Shown here: one piece after another, positions 22,033-34,993 of the stretch
How positions within the stretch are numbered: the first letter of the stretch is position 1
Layout of the letters: every line of letters starts with the position of its first letter
From: Parelaphostrongylus tenuis
Taxonomy: Eukaryota > Nematoda > Chromadorea > Rhabditida > Metastrongylidae
Direction: 5' to 3'
DNA length: 64,000 nt
NCBI GenBank assembly: GCA_019055375.1
Contig: JAHQIW010006940.1
Span: forward strand, 62,001-126,000
Notes under the pieces: generated by a model
The model's database searches: none
The model's input: the letters and a program-made list of their open reading frames with translations, nothing else
What the model was told of the DNA's origin: nothing
Position numbers and translations under genes: made by a program

Positions 22033-25000
22033 TCAAATGAGCATTTCAGTTGGAGGTGGCAACAAATGGATGGGCACATGGCGCAATCCTTCGGATGACC
22101 TTCCTTTTATTAACTGCACTAAATAGCTATGCAACGTGCGACGAAAGCTCGACCCAAATGCGTAGTATATTATGAAGTTACACGAAGAGTTCACCACCAC
22201 CATTAGATTGGACAAATCAATCAGGTACGCGTTCACGATCATGAACAGCAACTCGAGAAAATTCACCGTCAGTGGCTGAAAAGTGATTCTTGAAAGGTCT
22301 GAAAGGACCATAACTTATGACCACATGAATAGAATTCATTTTAGAATTGCATTCTTTGCTCAGAAAAGCCAGGAGGCCACATGAAAGGAATGATAAATGT
22401 ATGGCTGAGTAAAGTATAATGATAATTTTATGAGCATGACGATGCTTCTCATATCAGAGTTTTCATAAGGGACATTTTCAGATTGTCAAAGACTTCCAAA
22501 AGGACAACATTCAAGCTGACGAAAGCTGCTCTTTTAATTTATGGGAAACGATTGCTGTATTGAAAGGATTACACTTTCGCAACTAAATTCAGCAATTCTT
22601 CATGATTTTTGACGACATCTAGTTCCTAATTTTCTTCCTTGACCCAAACACGAGATGTCGTATAATGTCTTTATTCAACAGCTGACGTTTTGATAGTTCA
22701 CCTTCTTCAGAGGTAACAACTCTACCTTTCCACGCTCTGAAGAAGGCGAACTGCCGAAACGTCAGCTGATGAATAAGGAAATTATATAACACCTCGTGTT
22801 TAGCTCAAAGAAGAAAATTAGGAATTATTGAAGCGTGCCGAGGTTATTAGATAGTCGGTCTTAGGAATTATTAGAAGAAGTACAAAATTTAATCTTGAAA
22901 TGAAAAGTGCGTTGATTCAAGTACTCGAATCTTTGCGTCCCAAAAGTGAAAGAGGTAGAATTGAACACACCAGTACGTTGCATGAGATGAACAAACAAAC
23001 AACAAGGACAAGAGTTAAAATGTCGCCCTCGTTCTGTTCGTCCTCCTTTTTCCGCTTTAGTGAAACCACGATCGCAGAGTTAATCAGAATGAGCAGAAAT
23101 ACTGGCCCAGCTGCCATAACAATAGTGTACAAGTATGCATAGTAAATCGTCAAGTATACCTAAAATCGTTGCTCTGATTATTTACACAGACTAGAGCAAT
23201 CTAATTCTAATTTCAATAGATACGGTTATGTTGATTCTCTAAAAATTGACGGCCATTTCTCAGATACGAGAGAGTTCTGAGGCTGCGCGCGTTGTATCAA
23301 ACTTTTTTTGTATACGTCATAGGCGACTCATTCTTGTTTTTTGGACATTATTACACCACTGCGTTTTTTTCTGCCAGTCAAAATGTTTACTCGCTTAGTT
23401 TCGTGATCTTGAAGAATTTCTGAAGAATCTGAGGAAATAGAAGGACTTGTTTTGAGGGGTTCTTGTGGTAAGTGATTAGTGCACGTTCCATAAAGTTGAG
23501 TCCCATTTTGCCCCAAAATTTGTGAAATTGTTGATTTACAAACAAGTAGTGTTAATAACACTATAATCTACTGGGTTATGTGTAGAAACTTCCGTACTAT
23601 AAAACATTATGTTTCTTCCTTTTAAATTCCCCTTTATCACATGATACCACTTGACATTTTGTTTGGGTCGCAGCTTTTTTTATGCGAAGCCAGGCGTCGA
23701 AGAAGTGCTTCGGAACTGCAAGTGACTTTGGCTGTTATTCAGCACAGATCGTAACGTTACGTAGGTTTGCTATACTGCACTTGACAGTTCTTTCCCAATG
23801 TACCACACGAACACCATCCTACATGTATAAGTTCAGCTGGTTTCAGAGCTATTTCTTGGCACTATGTAAATTGCTCGATAGCTAATAGAAAAGAGATATA
23901 AAGCGGGTAATAAGAGCAAAAACGGCTTTGTATGTACTTGCCAATTCGAAACGTTCTTTGGAAAAAGTATTATTGGCCAGAAATCCCACTAAGAACTAAT
24001 CATCACTTCATTCCATTGGTTGTGATGAATTTTGGTGAGCGTATGGAATGTGCGGTTAGAAAAACGGCAAATTAGACTCATCATGTGCTCTCAAAGATAT
24101 AACTTTTCAATTATTACATTTTGAAAGGATTGCTGCTTATTGTCAAAAAACTAGCTACTTTAAAGTGACGTAAGAATTGCACGTATTTAATTTAGGCATG
24201 TAGGAAAAAAGGCCCGTTGCGCTATGGAATGAGGATGTTGTCCTCATATATGCCCTCGAATGATGATCCAGTTTATTAATCTTGTAATCCTGCAATATAT
24301 CTTCTATGTTTTTCCATATCTTCACCATAAGTGTTCACCAGCGTTTGTGGACAACGAGGATCTCATTTTGAATAAGTCTCCTATTAATCAATCTGCCTAG
24401 CTTGGATGATTGAGGTGTTTGATTGGCCTGAAATGGAGTGCTACCAGTAGATATATGTGTATTGTCCGGTATCTCTTCCCGCTGTTCTTTTCGCATTTTA
24501 AGGGTTCATTCAAAAATATCCAATATTAAATGCTCAACATCAAAATACCAAATTGCCGAGATGCCAGAAGAATGGAAAGCTTGGGGGGTTCAGGGGATGG
24601 GATAGAACCACGCGCACGTGTGATCAGTAATTGTTTAGTGTCACAGTGAGAAGTGTTTCTCGTACACACCACAGATGCGATGCAGGCCTATCTCTCTAAA
24701 TTATGAAAACGCTGCATACGTCTTTGAATCTCTAGGATTAAAGCAGGTTTTTCTCTACAAGTTAAGTAAATGTGGCTGTTATTTCAGACGGTCACTTAAG
24801 CGTGTTTAGAGGAGCCACTGCGACGACATGCAAATTGTAACAGTGAATGGTTTTTAATGCGCCATGAGCTCATTTTGAATAATTTTTATTCTTACGCTCT
24901 CAGGTAGCATTGCTAATGAAGTGAATAGCCTACTGTCATCGAGACGAAGATTTAGTGTTGGCCACTACAAGATATTGTCAAAATATTGTCACTCTGGACT

Positions 25001-28000
25001 TGAATCATTGTAGCAGTGATTAGTTACTAGACGTAGCCAATATAAGGACGCTCAGTCTAAACTTGTTATTGCATGAAACGGCTTAGTGATAAGTATCGAA
25101 TGTAGATTGTCTTGCCTTTTAAGGTGTATATGTTTTGAGTGCTATATTTGCAAGATTGGCGAAGGTTCTGATAGGAACAGTTTGAAATCAAATGACTTTT
25201 TAAGAGCAAGCTGCGGGGTGACCCATTGGTTCGTGAAGTGAATAGATTGATTTTTACATAACTCCAACATCAATGATTGTATGAAAGCAGCACTAGTCTA
25301 CGATTGTCACTTACAACGAGAGCAGAAATTTGCCTAAAAAAATAGTAATGTTCAAACCAACCGGATTTGATCTCAGAGCAGTGGGACACACGTCCTTGGA
25401 CACAGCTCTGTAGGGCATACTCCAACAATCTATTACATATATTTCGAAAATATGGGGAAAATTATATACGAATGCAGTGCAAAAAATGATGAGAAGAACC
25501 TGAAATCATAAACTGAGTGAAAATTAACTACGATAGGCAGATGGTGTCGTGCCGTCACTTGCGCGACAGCCACCAGACAAGCTGCTGTGCATGTTTGTGC
25601 ATGCGAGTCTGGCTGCCTGCCTGCTTTTCCACGACACGCGACGCCACCATTACAGTAGCTGAGTGAGATTTAACGTCACGCAAAGAGCATCAGAATGGCT
25701 ACCATATACCTTAAAGGGGTTAAGCAGGTGTGTGTTTTAGTAATTTTTTGTGGAAGAAACCAAAATTAAATAATGCACGACAACAACAACGTGGCTTAGG
25801 ATTATTCTGGCTTATAAACACTTATTAAACACATTGCTGATCGTCAATATACAGATGAATTGAAACTTCCAGAATAAATGAAACTATCTTAGCTCTGGTA
25901 AATAAAATGAATGTTTGTGGTCTCATAGACTAACTATGTTCTATTTCGTTTAAGATAGCTTGTCAATACTAACTATTTCAACAAACTAGACTGTTATAAA
26001 AAGTTTCACAGCGTTGATATTATTAAATCAAATCATGATACTAGTAGTACTTGTACGTCTTTAGCAAAGTATATTCAAGAAAATATATACAAAGGAACCT
26101 GCTCATAAATCTAAAGGCGTGGAAAACTTGGGTTTGTCAGAGGAAGTAGTATTGCCTTAGGTGTTTTAAACAATTTTAGCTCAGCTACTTCGCCTCCTTT
26201 TGAAGTTTCTGTGTAAAGAGAAAGTCAAAATACGTACAGTTATTATGAAGGGGTGCTTGCGGAAGTGAAATGTCGAGGAAGAAAGGGAAAACTCAGATGC
26301 TAATTCAGCTGTCAAAATTAATTCGACTTATCAGTCCTTTCGTGCTGGTCATACTTACGTGCTCACTACTAGGTCCAGATTCCTGCTTCTGGACATTTGT
26401 TTGTTACCAGTGAACCTTCTTGTCACTTTTCCTGTTAATGTGAAAGAAAAACGTCCTGTGGTCTCAGCCGTTTTGATAAAATTCCTCTAACTTTCCAGGC
26501 ATTGGTGATGTGGTAAAAGTTAATAGTTGAGCTTGGTTGCTTCTCCTGCCGAACGCTCGTCCACTTGAAAGTCACAGGCTTTAAACTTTTATCGTGTCCA
26601 TTGTCATTGAAGATCTTTTCTTAGGTTGAACAACCATAGCATTCGATTCCATACACACACATTGTTTTCAACTACCATAGGAGTATTGCTTACAACGATG
26701 GGGTTTGTTTGATCCGTGCTATCAGTTGATAGACTTCCTTCTATGATTGACGGAAGAAATAGCTCAAATTATGCTTCACATATACATTTTCCCAAGTGGT
26801 GAGCTGCACTTTTGTAACCACATCAGAGTTTCTTCTCTGTTTTTTACCTCTCTTTCTTTTTCCACTTTTCACTTTTCATTAAGCATGCCGAGGTTCATTG
26901 GATGTGGGTCTTTCAAACAATGTTCCCGTTCACTTCGAGGGAATCCAAAGATTCCACAGAGTTGAATGAAAGATGGCGTGATATTGTTTGTGATTCCTCT
27001 TGTTAGAACACAATTTTATCTAAGATTTTGAGCTTCATAGAATATACTAGCACGACAATCCGATTTCGACCATTGAAATTACGTTCCCGTTGTTATTTGA
27101 ATTAGAACTGAATGGGGCCAATTTTGCGATTCCATCAGTAGATCACTTTTTGATATGTTTATAGAGCTTGTCAGGTGATTGCTCCATCATGCAAATGGTG
27201 TTGGAAGCGTGAAAGTGAAAGTTTCCGTCCAATCACCATGCGCTCCGAATCTAGCCTTGAACGTTCAGCTTTAGGAGTATCAAGGATGTCTACGACATGC
27301 TTATATGTTGCAAGAGCTTCTTCTGATGCCTCTTGTTGAATAAGTGCGAATGGAGGGGAACATTGAATACTACTGTGATATGTTTTCTTGTCTTAATATA
27401 CTGTTTAGTCAAAATATGGTGATTATGCACTCCTTGATCCTGTTTACAAATCTTCTAAAGGCAGAAGGGACAAGCGTCATACAACAAATAGTCGATTTCC
27501 ATAACTAATGAGGATGCGAAGGAGATCTCAAAGTGCGGGCATCTTTCAAATTTTTCTAATTCATGAATACACTGGCTTTTTCACTGAAAACTTTAAAAGA
27601 CTAGCATTGTTTAATAATTTTATCTCCCATTTATCATCAGCGAGATCTGCACAATTTTAACTGTTTAATGAAGAGCTTCATAATTCTGATTCATTCGTGG
27701 TTTTAATCATTGGAAGGAAAAAGCATTACCGAAGGTTGATCTACTAATTTTTGTAGTACTTTTGAGAGATCTGAAAACATGGTGTTTTGGTTTACATTAG
27801 CAATCCCTTTTTTGGATAAGTGCGATGTGAGGTTTGAATTTTAGATTAAAAAACTTTTTGAAATTTTAGTATTGTTCAAGACTTTCTTTCAGTTCCTTTC
27901 TGTCTGCAATGCTTTCTTTGATTGACATCATTCTTTTGATCACGTTTACCTGGTGACAAATCACAAAAGTGACAAGAAATGCATTAAGTAGTAGTCGACG

Positions 28001-31000
28001 AAACCCATTAAACAATGTTCACTTGTAAGTGAAAGGTCTTTAGTTGATATTCAATCTAAGATAACCTAAGCACACCTACGTATTGCATGAAGGCGTATGA
28101 AATATTGGCGAGAGGAAAGAATCCAAAGACAACATTTCTTTTCCCGAATTGGAGATCAAAAATATATGTAATAAGAATCTTATGAACTTCTAATGACAGT
28201 TTGAAGAAGAAGTTTTTTTAGTACCTTAAAAATGTTTGCCAAGACTGTCTACCGAGTATCAAAGCCGTCACTCTGCCTTTCATCATATTTCAACTTACTC
28301 GGTAGTTGTCAGCAATCACACATCATCGGGATTGATCGAGAGAACATAAATCAGCATAAAGTCTAATCAAACTGAAGCAGCGGTTGAAATGACAATTAAG
28401 AACTTTATTTACTCCCCAATTTTCATTTCAACGGCAACGTACTATGAGAAATATTACCATAAGGGGTTCTGACACGAGCAAAACTTGGAACTTTAGTGAA
28501 CAAAAGCACTTGGTGAGCTCTTCAAAAGGGCGATCACGACTTCAAAACTACGTCACGTTTCAAGTTTTGCTCACACATCAGCACTCTTGTGGTTATACTC
28601 ATACCTCATTAGGAAGGTTTTTTTCGATACATACTCTACTATGATGAGTCTGTCATTATGCAAATCTACAGATTGGTGTCAATGTTTTCAGAGTGTTCTA
28701 TTTGCGTGGATCTTCAGTCTATAGGGAACGTGCCCAGGTGGTGAATAGGAGGAATCAAACTCGAACTGAAAGCGGCCAAGTACCTCTCAGAGAAGCAGGT
28801 TGATTAATGGATGCTTACCTTATAAGTTCATTTCTACGAATCAAATTGGTCGAAGACTGCAATCAAGTGGCTGGAAAGTACGTAAGAGGTGCTTAGGAGT
28901 CTCCTTCAACAAATAAGCTCCTTTTCTCTCACCGGGAGAAAGTGGTAAGCTACCGGTAAGTACACAGCCTTTACGTTCAGAACTCAGGAAGCTGTACAAT
29001 GGGTATGCGATATCAGAATTGATAATGAAAATATATCCCATTCTTCCGAACTTGAATGAGCCTTCGCCACTGCAGCATAGTGTAGAGCGAATTATAAGAG
29101 GCTGGCAACACTGCAACGGACTAATGTGACGATCTGTACCTATGACGCACCTATACATGCTTGTGAAATCTCTGTGAAAGATCAGTTAATGCAAGAGGGA
29201 AGGATAGGATATGACATCATCGACTTAGTTGGGATTAGAAGACCACACCTATTCCACGCTAGCTATCTATGACATTCATGAAGAACTGTTTCTTGGAACA
29301 TGCTGTGCTATAAGTGTCGGCGGTGTTGGCGTTCTCGTCATAATGAGTTTGACCATGAACATCGATTCATTTGAACAACTGATAGTTCTGATTAAACGGT
29401 TGCAGCTGAAACGATGTGGATGAATGCCGGCCTTGATTAACTTCGTTACTTACGAATCAACATCAAGCTATGACGAAGACAAAATCGGGACGCACTATAC
29501 GAACCGAGAAGGTTCTTCGCAGAAGAGCAAACACTTTCAAAGTCAACTGGAGATTTCAACGCGAAGGTTGAACCTAGAGGAACATCTGAAGAACGTCACG
29601 ATAAATCCCACGGAGTACAATGAAACGAGCACGGTGAGTTTTGTATGATTTTGTCATGCCGACCAAACACATCCCTGGTAGCTCACAGTTCCAAAAGCTC
29701 TACTCACAGCGATAGACGTGAGAGTCTACCAATAAAAAGTAGCATAACGAAGTAGGCCACATTTGTGTAAAACGATGATTCTGCCTAACTATTCCGCTGT
29801 CGTTCCAATTTCTACACAGGATCAGCCCATCGCTTTCTATGCTCAATGTTTCATTTTTCATGAAAAGGAGATAAAGTCGCCAAATTTGAAAGCAAAACTC
29901 AGGGCTTCCATTTAATTGGATGTAAACAATTCACTAGACGGCTCTTGGAATGATACCGTCATCAACAACATTAACGAAGAATACGACTAGCTCCATTTTC
30001 TTCAAGCTAACACTATAAAAGCCGAAAGTTTGAAGGTAACCGAAAGTTGCCTGCTTCCAGTAGCACTTGAGCTGACATGGAATCACATGAACCGTAGAGA
30101 GATCAGAAAATTCTCAAGTTTTACACAAGCCTGCATTCCAATCCTAATCTCTCCGGAAATGACGGTATAACAAAGACACGTAGTAACACGGTGCAGACAG
30201 AACACGTGGTGAAAGTCACAAGGTATATAGGGACAGTCTATCTAAGTAAATTTTTGTCTTCATGGTATCGCATAATGCAAAATGTCAGTTAGCGAAATCA
30301 CATCTGCCGACATGCCTCTGGAATGTGTTAAGACTTTATCTATGCATGTCTTGAAAATATGGGAACTGATCATTGAAATAGATGTAAATTGCTAGGGCTA
30401 TTCTTAAGAGATTATGAATACTACATTTCACTAATTTTTGTTTCATGGTCACTTCACTGCACGATTCGGCAGAAGAACAAGTACGTACAAGGCTGTGGTC
30501 AACAGAGGAAAATTAAGAGAATTTACTCGCATAAATGCATTTGGTAGAAAAACGAAGGTTTGGATAAAATGTAATAGATAAATGAGGCAGCAAGCGATTT
30601 TCTCCAAATGAAAATTCCGAACAAAAAATAAACTATTACCAAAAGAGAAGTGTTGACAGAGCAGAACTTGTTGCGAATTTTTGGACTGCCTGCCACTAGA
30701 ATCAAGCAGTCGAATGCCGAAGCCACAGTGATGAAAACGCTCAGTGTTTGTGCTGTCAGACCTGTATATGCAGTCATTTTAGAATCGTCGTTGTCATTTT
30801 TAAAGTAATGTAGTTGGAACTTAATTTGACTGAGTTTCAATTTCACACAAACGATGATAATTTTCAGCAAAACATGGATTTGAAGATTCGGGCTCCACTC
30901 AGCTATGAGTGATGTTAGAGTCGTTCATGTTGAATATTCACTCAGTACAATGAAGTAGATTTACCAGTTTATCTCTGTGATGGTTAAGATCATGAGATTC

Positions 31001-34000
31001 AAGTAGGACTCAGCGGTGGCTAACACTTTGGGTACGGCAAGCCCACGACTCTAGTCCCGCCCCATCGCCTGCGCCGCAATCAGTTATTAGTGTCGAGTGG
31101 TTAGTAATGTCGACTATCGAGAAGAAACTTAATGCTTCTATTCTCCACCACGGCGCTACAGCAGATTCTTTGACGTTATTTTGGTGCCTCTTAATTTTTT
31201 CAAGGTTTCTTTGTATCGTAATCTTCATAGCGAAGAAAAAAACGCTCAGTCGTCTATCACACCTTTTGATGAGAAACGTAAATCCCTAAGATAATAACGC
31301 ATGTCCAACTTTTTCGCATTTCTTTCGATACTTTTGCAAAAGTCGAACTCGACAACATATTTGTTGCGGTGTACGACTTTCTAAGAAAAACTTTTGTAGG
31401 AATGAATGCAGCTAGTTTTGCAGAACACTTGCGTCGGTTCCGTTGTTACCCTATGAATTTACTTTTCGTATCAAACAGTAGTAATTTGTAAGGCAACTGA
31501 GCTTTTCTTTTGCGACAGCTTCTACTTTATAAAAAAACGTCTAAACTAATCGACACTAGGAAAGCTGTTGTGAAGTGTTGCGGGAGAGGATTGAATTCAC
31601 ACGTTCTTCCCGGTGATGGGCATCACTCACCACTCGGCGCTGCGGAACACTGCCTGATATGCGCGAGGCTGGGCTAGCACCGTAGGCCTGTCGTACCCAA
31701 AGTGTTCACGATGCAGTCTATCATCAACAATACTAATATCCTACTCACTGATTGAATGTTCGGAATTCAATGAGCCAGGATGGACCATTGAGTTGATCAA
31801 AATATTCAACAAAACTGCTCTGTCGCATCGGATAGGTAAGCACAGATGTCAATGAGTTGGCTTTGTATTCTGTTTTGGAAATCATTTTCCCATATATTAA
31901 TTGCACGATGAAGCCAATGTTTGCTGAGCAGCATCAGTGCAAGAGTGCAGCATTAAAATATGCCATAGAATAGGTATGGCAGTAAAAACATCCTAGCGAA
32001 GATAATCTAATCGAAAATCATTCCAATCAAAAGTGTTTTTAGGTGCATGATGTCGAGGCCAAGTGGAATCAAAAGATCTATACCAAGTATGATGAGTCCA
32101 TTAATCGGACTCGTGTTTGAGCCGTAGGCAGGTGAACTAGAGGCAGTAATACTTAGAATGAGCTTGCTTAGAAACGAAAAAGTTCGTGACATAATGATAT
32201 AGAGCAAGTTAGAGTCCTCCAAATGCTCACCTGCACAGTGAACTTGCGGAAGTACCCAGAAAACAGTGTCAAGCTCCACACACGCTCGATTGCTTTATCC
32301 TAGTTAGCGAGAGCGATTAAATACATCTCGCATTTGACACTCTCGCATAATGTCGGATTACAATATGTTTGTTTTCTTCCAAACAATTCGTAGTATTAAC
32401 TCTCTCGGCACTTTTCGAAGTATGTAATTCAGCTTTGGAAGTAAAATTTCGTATTTGCCTTACTAGTACTCGGAAAAGTAGAAAAGTAAGTGGATACAAT
32501 TGCAAAACACCATAAAAACGTCATTGTTGGTTGACCAAAATGCTGCTTCTACTCATTCATATCTAACTCCAGTTTTATGGAACAAGAAGATCATTGTTGA
32601 TTAAGCTAATCATTAAGAAAGGTTTTTTGGTCTCTATTACTTCTTACAATCTTGCTTACAAATGCAAATTGAAAAACACAAACGAGATGTTCCGATTGCA
32701 CCTATCGCTTTCAGAGAGGAAGACAGAGGTTGCCCATAGGGGCGGCGTGTAGTTTTACTTGTAAAAAAATTTTTTTGATATACATTCAAGCAGTCAGCTG
32801 GGGAATTTTCAGTGTATAAGACAATTAGCATCATTCCTCTCTAAGTAATTATATGAATAAGTGATATTCTGCGATACACATTCCCCAGCACGACATCAAA
32901 AAAATTTTTCCTGTGTAACACGCATCGGTCTCGGCGCATGTGACCCCTTGTTCCCTTAGCAGGAAAGATAACACCTATCGAGTAACCTTCTCATTTGCGT
33001 GATCGATGTCCTTACTGATGTTAGTGGTGTTTCTGAATCGCTAGGGGAATCAAGGGATTTTCGAGGGACCTATGTGCTTATTTCTTCTATTAATGCAGTA
33101 AAAGACATCTCTGCACCGTCCACAGCTAGGGTATTCTATGGCAGAGATTTCCTTGACATAGAGCATCGGTTCTCTCGGACACACCTTACAGAGCCAGAAT
33201 TACTGCCTTGAAAGCAGTACATAAGATCCAGCATGTTCTTGCACGTGCATTTTAATCAAGAAATGTGGATGCAAACATATTAACTATTCAACTATTATGA
33301 AACAGTTATCAGTCAAATGAAAATATTGTGTTGTCGCTCCTTTCTCTAGAGTACTCAGAACGGAGATACCAAACGTGCTATCCCATAAACCTCGTTTCTG
33401 CTACAACCTTAGAAGACGAAAACTCGAGCTCCTTCTTCACTCTGCGTTTAGGTGTAATATTTAAAGAAAAAATTTTTGAAATAACAGTTAATTGCCTTTC
33501 TCTTTGTCTTCATCAGAATGTCGGCATTACGTTAACTTCGTCAACGAATTTTTTCAATAATCGCAGATCCACAGCGGTTTGGATTGGACATGATCTTTCA
33601 TGTTTGCAACGATTATTCGCTTTTAAACTATTTTATTGAGCGCTAAGGTTACTACTGGTAGGGCTGCTAACATGACAATAATACGTTGCATGAAACATGG
33701 GAATAAACGAATGTGCCTAAACCTTCGAAAAATTGGATGCTCTGGAAATCCATAGATGAGAGCGGCCTATGTTGGAAATAATTCGCCGCATGCGTACACT
33801 TTCTTCCAAATTTTCGTTTTAGTCAAAATTTATTTTACTTTTGGATTTTTTTTTGCCTTTTCCCTCTTTGGTTAGATGGCCTTTTCTTTAGAACTCATGA
33901 AACACAGTAAGTCTTACACTGCGGCGCGTGTGTTTGTTCGTCCTTTATTTGCAAAAATCAAACAGCTCTTATTGATAAAATTTCGGGATGTATAGATTTC

Positions 34001-34993
34001 CATTCACGTTCAACTCCTTTGCTAAACTCTCCAGTTCAACATGACTTATCATGCAGTCTCTCATGAGCGTCACCACACCATGTTTGATAACATATTCATT
34101 CTTACCCATTTGCTATACCACTAGCTTTCAAAATTTGTAATTAATGTCTCATTTTACATAGTAATATCTCATCTGTCTCAGTTCAATTACCCAACAAGCC
34201 GCACAATAAATGCTTTTTCCATGTAGTCATGTTCTTTTTTTTCTAAATCCAAGTTTGAGAAAGCATTGCGACCTATATTTTAGGCAAATAGGCTCTGATG
34301 TTTATAATAATTCCTTAAGTAGGAGAATTGTTAGTGTTCATCGAGGAAGATGATCTTCGCTATCGATTAAAAAAATTCCACTTGAAAATGAAAACAAACG
34401 AGACACAGCAAGCGAACTTTCCCTCTTAAAAATGGAAAATGTAAGAGATTTTTTCTTTAAGAACACTATGGAAATTCTCCTTTACAATAATCCCACAAAT
34501 ACATCATAATATTGCACAACGATGCTTATAAGATACCAAACGCGTCACTTACCTAAGGGGAACATAACTGGCGACAACACAGCAAAGTAGTAGGTGATGG
34601 CTTTAGATCGCTTTCTCATACTCTCCATGAAGAACAAGAAAAATGCAGTAAGATTTATTATAATATCGGAGCAGGCCAGGGCACATAAATACCTGTATGG
34701 ACTTGATTATACAGAAATTAGAGTCATTTGTCGATTTCCCACAACATAACGGTAACAGGTACGTTTCCTAGATGCAATATTCAAAAATTCCATGCTTTTT
34801 TCAAAGGATATTCGAAGAGAAGGAAAGGAATCTAAACAGCAATATGTGCTAAAATGATGTTTGTTCATGCAGGCAACAGTACTTACATGTTTAAACTAGA
34901 GAGCATCTCCTTCCTGGAGTACGTGAAAGCCGATAATCCGTTGCCGACAATACCAAGAAAACCAATACTAGGGAGGATTAAGCTTATGACGAT
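22033..34993 (-). CDS. Neuropeptide GPCR, FMRFamide-receptor type (partial model)
   Basis: Exons in phase: 34993-34887 (TM1, GIVGNGLSAFTYSRKEM), 34692-34553 (TM2, YLCALACSDIIINLTAFFLF), 30761-30640 (TM3, LTAQTLSVFITVASAFDCL), 23818-23756 (second extracellular loop with WERTVKC), 23159-22971 (TM5-TM6, with FISCNVL) and 22275-22033 (TM7, NSSCNFIIYYAFGSSFRRTL, and a short tail). The GN, SLNMYLCALACSD and NSSxNFxIYxxFG motifs place it in the rhodopsin class near nematode FRPR/EGL-6 type peptide receptors. The E/DRY triplet is replaced by FDC. The first coding exon and the TM4 exon (a phase 0-0 exon between 30.6 and 23.8 kb) were not found. Introns of 3.9 and 6.8 kb hold SINE, RTE and MITE relics. 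Ligand unknown; a membrane receptor of neurons or muscle is inferred from the family. Confidence 0.78.
22623..22824. repeat. Near-perfect foldback MITE
   Basis: Arms of about 89 bases (22623-22711 and 22735-22824) are inverted copies with few mismatches, around a loop of about 23 bases. Both contain cctaattttcttc, aacacgag and the cagctgacgttt/ttcgccttcttcagag block. No coding capacity. It lies in the last intron of the GPCR. Confidence 0.8.
24545..24650 (-). repeat. Diverged SINE A fragment
   Basis: accaaattgccgagatgcc and agaagaatggaaagcttggg correspond to the taccaatttaccgacccc and ggatggatggcttggtgag blocks of family A. Only the middle third is left. Confidence 0.45.
24650..28840. other. 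Large GPCR intron, mostly unexplained
   Basis: AT-rich. It should contain the TM4 exon, which I could not fix. Several short minus-strand stretches read like protein (27390-27171 and near 26740) without forming a gene. A GC-richer segment at 25545-25690 has no recognised content. Confidence 0.4.
27171..27390 (-). pseudogene. Coding-like stretch, unrecognised
   Basis: About 73 codons without ATG read as a charged, helix-like protein (SEEALATYKHVVDILDTPKA, then ERSRLDSERMVIGRKLSLSR) and end in TGA. The composition looks like real protein rather than chance, but I do not recognise the family. A decayed transposon ORF, or a relic or nested gene in the GPCR intron, are both possible. Confidence 0.35.
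29085..30200 (+). mobile_element. Decayed RTE-type LINE, endonuclease region
   Basis: Across frames one can read ATYDART-like start sequence, then RYDIIDLVGIRR, LFLGTCCAISVGGVGVL, MNIDSFEQLIVLIKRLQLKR, TYESTSSYDEDKI and SQFQKLYSQR. This order matches the apurinic endonuclease domain and linker of RTE-clade elements common in hookworms. There are many stops and frameshifts, and no reverse transcriptase core survives. It lies in the 6.8-kb GPCR intron. Confidence 0.7.
31020..31140 (+). repeat. tRNA-Ser-like SINE, family C, copy 2
   Basis: The head taacactttgggtacggcaa and the A box cgagtggttagtaatgtc match copies 1 and 3. The B-box half is absent. Confidence 0.5.
31565..31715 (-). repeat. tRNA-Ser-like SINE, family C, copy 3
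   Basis: On the minus strand: gaacactttgggtacgacag head, GCCGAGTGGTGAGTGATGCC A box, then GTGAATTCAATCCTC at the B-box position. Confidence 0.55.
31720..34550. other. GPCR intron between TM2 and TM3
   Basis: No supported feature. TM2 and TM3 exons join in phase, so no exon is needed here. The plus ORFs at 32999 and 33328 show no domain. Confidence 0.45.

Noticed and set aside
27880..28030. Candidate TM4 exon ending in a gtaaac donor (NGFRRLLLNAFLVTFVIC)
   Set aside because: The only open frame begins with TGA at the available acceptor, and two arginines would fall within the helix.
32007..32279. Hydrophobic minus ORF considered as a GPCR exon
   Set aside because: TM2 and TM3 exons already join in phase, leaving no place for it.
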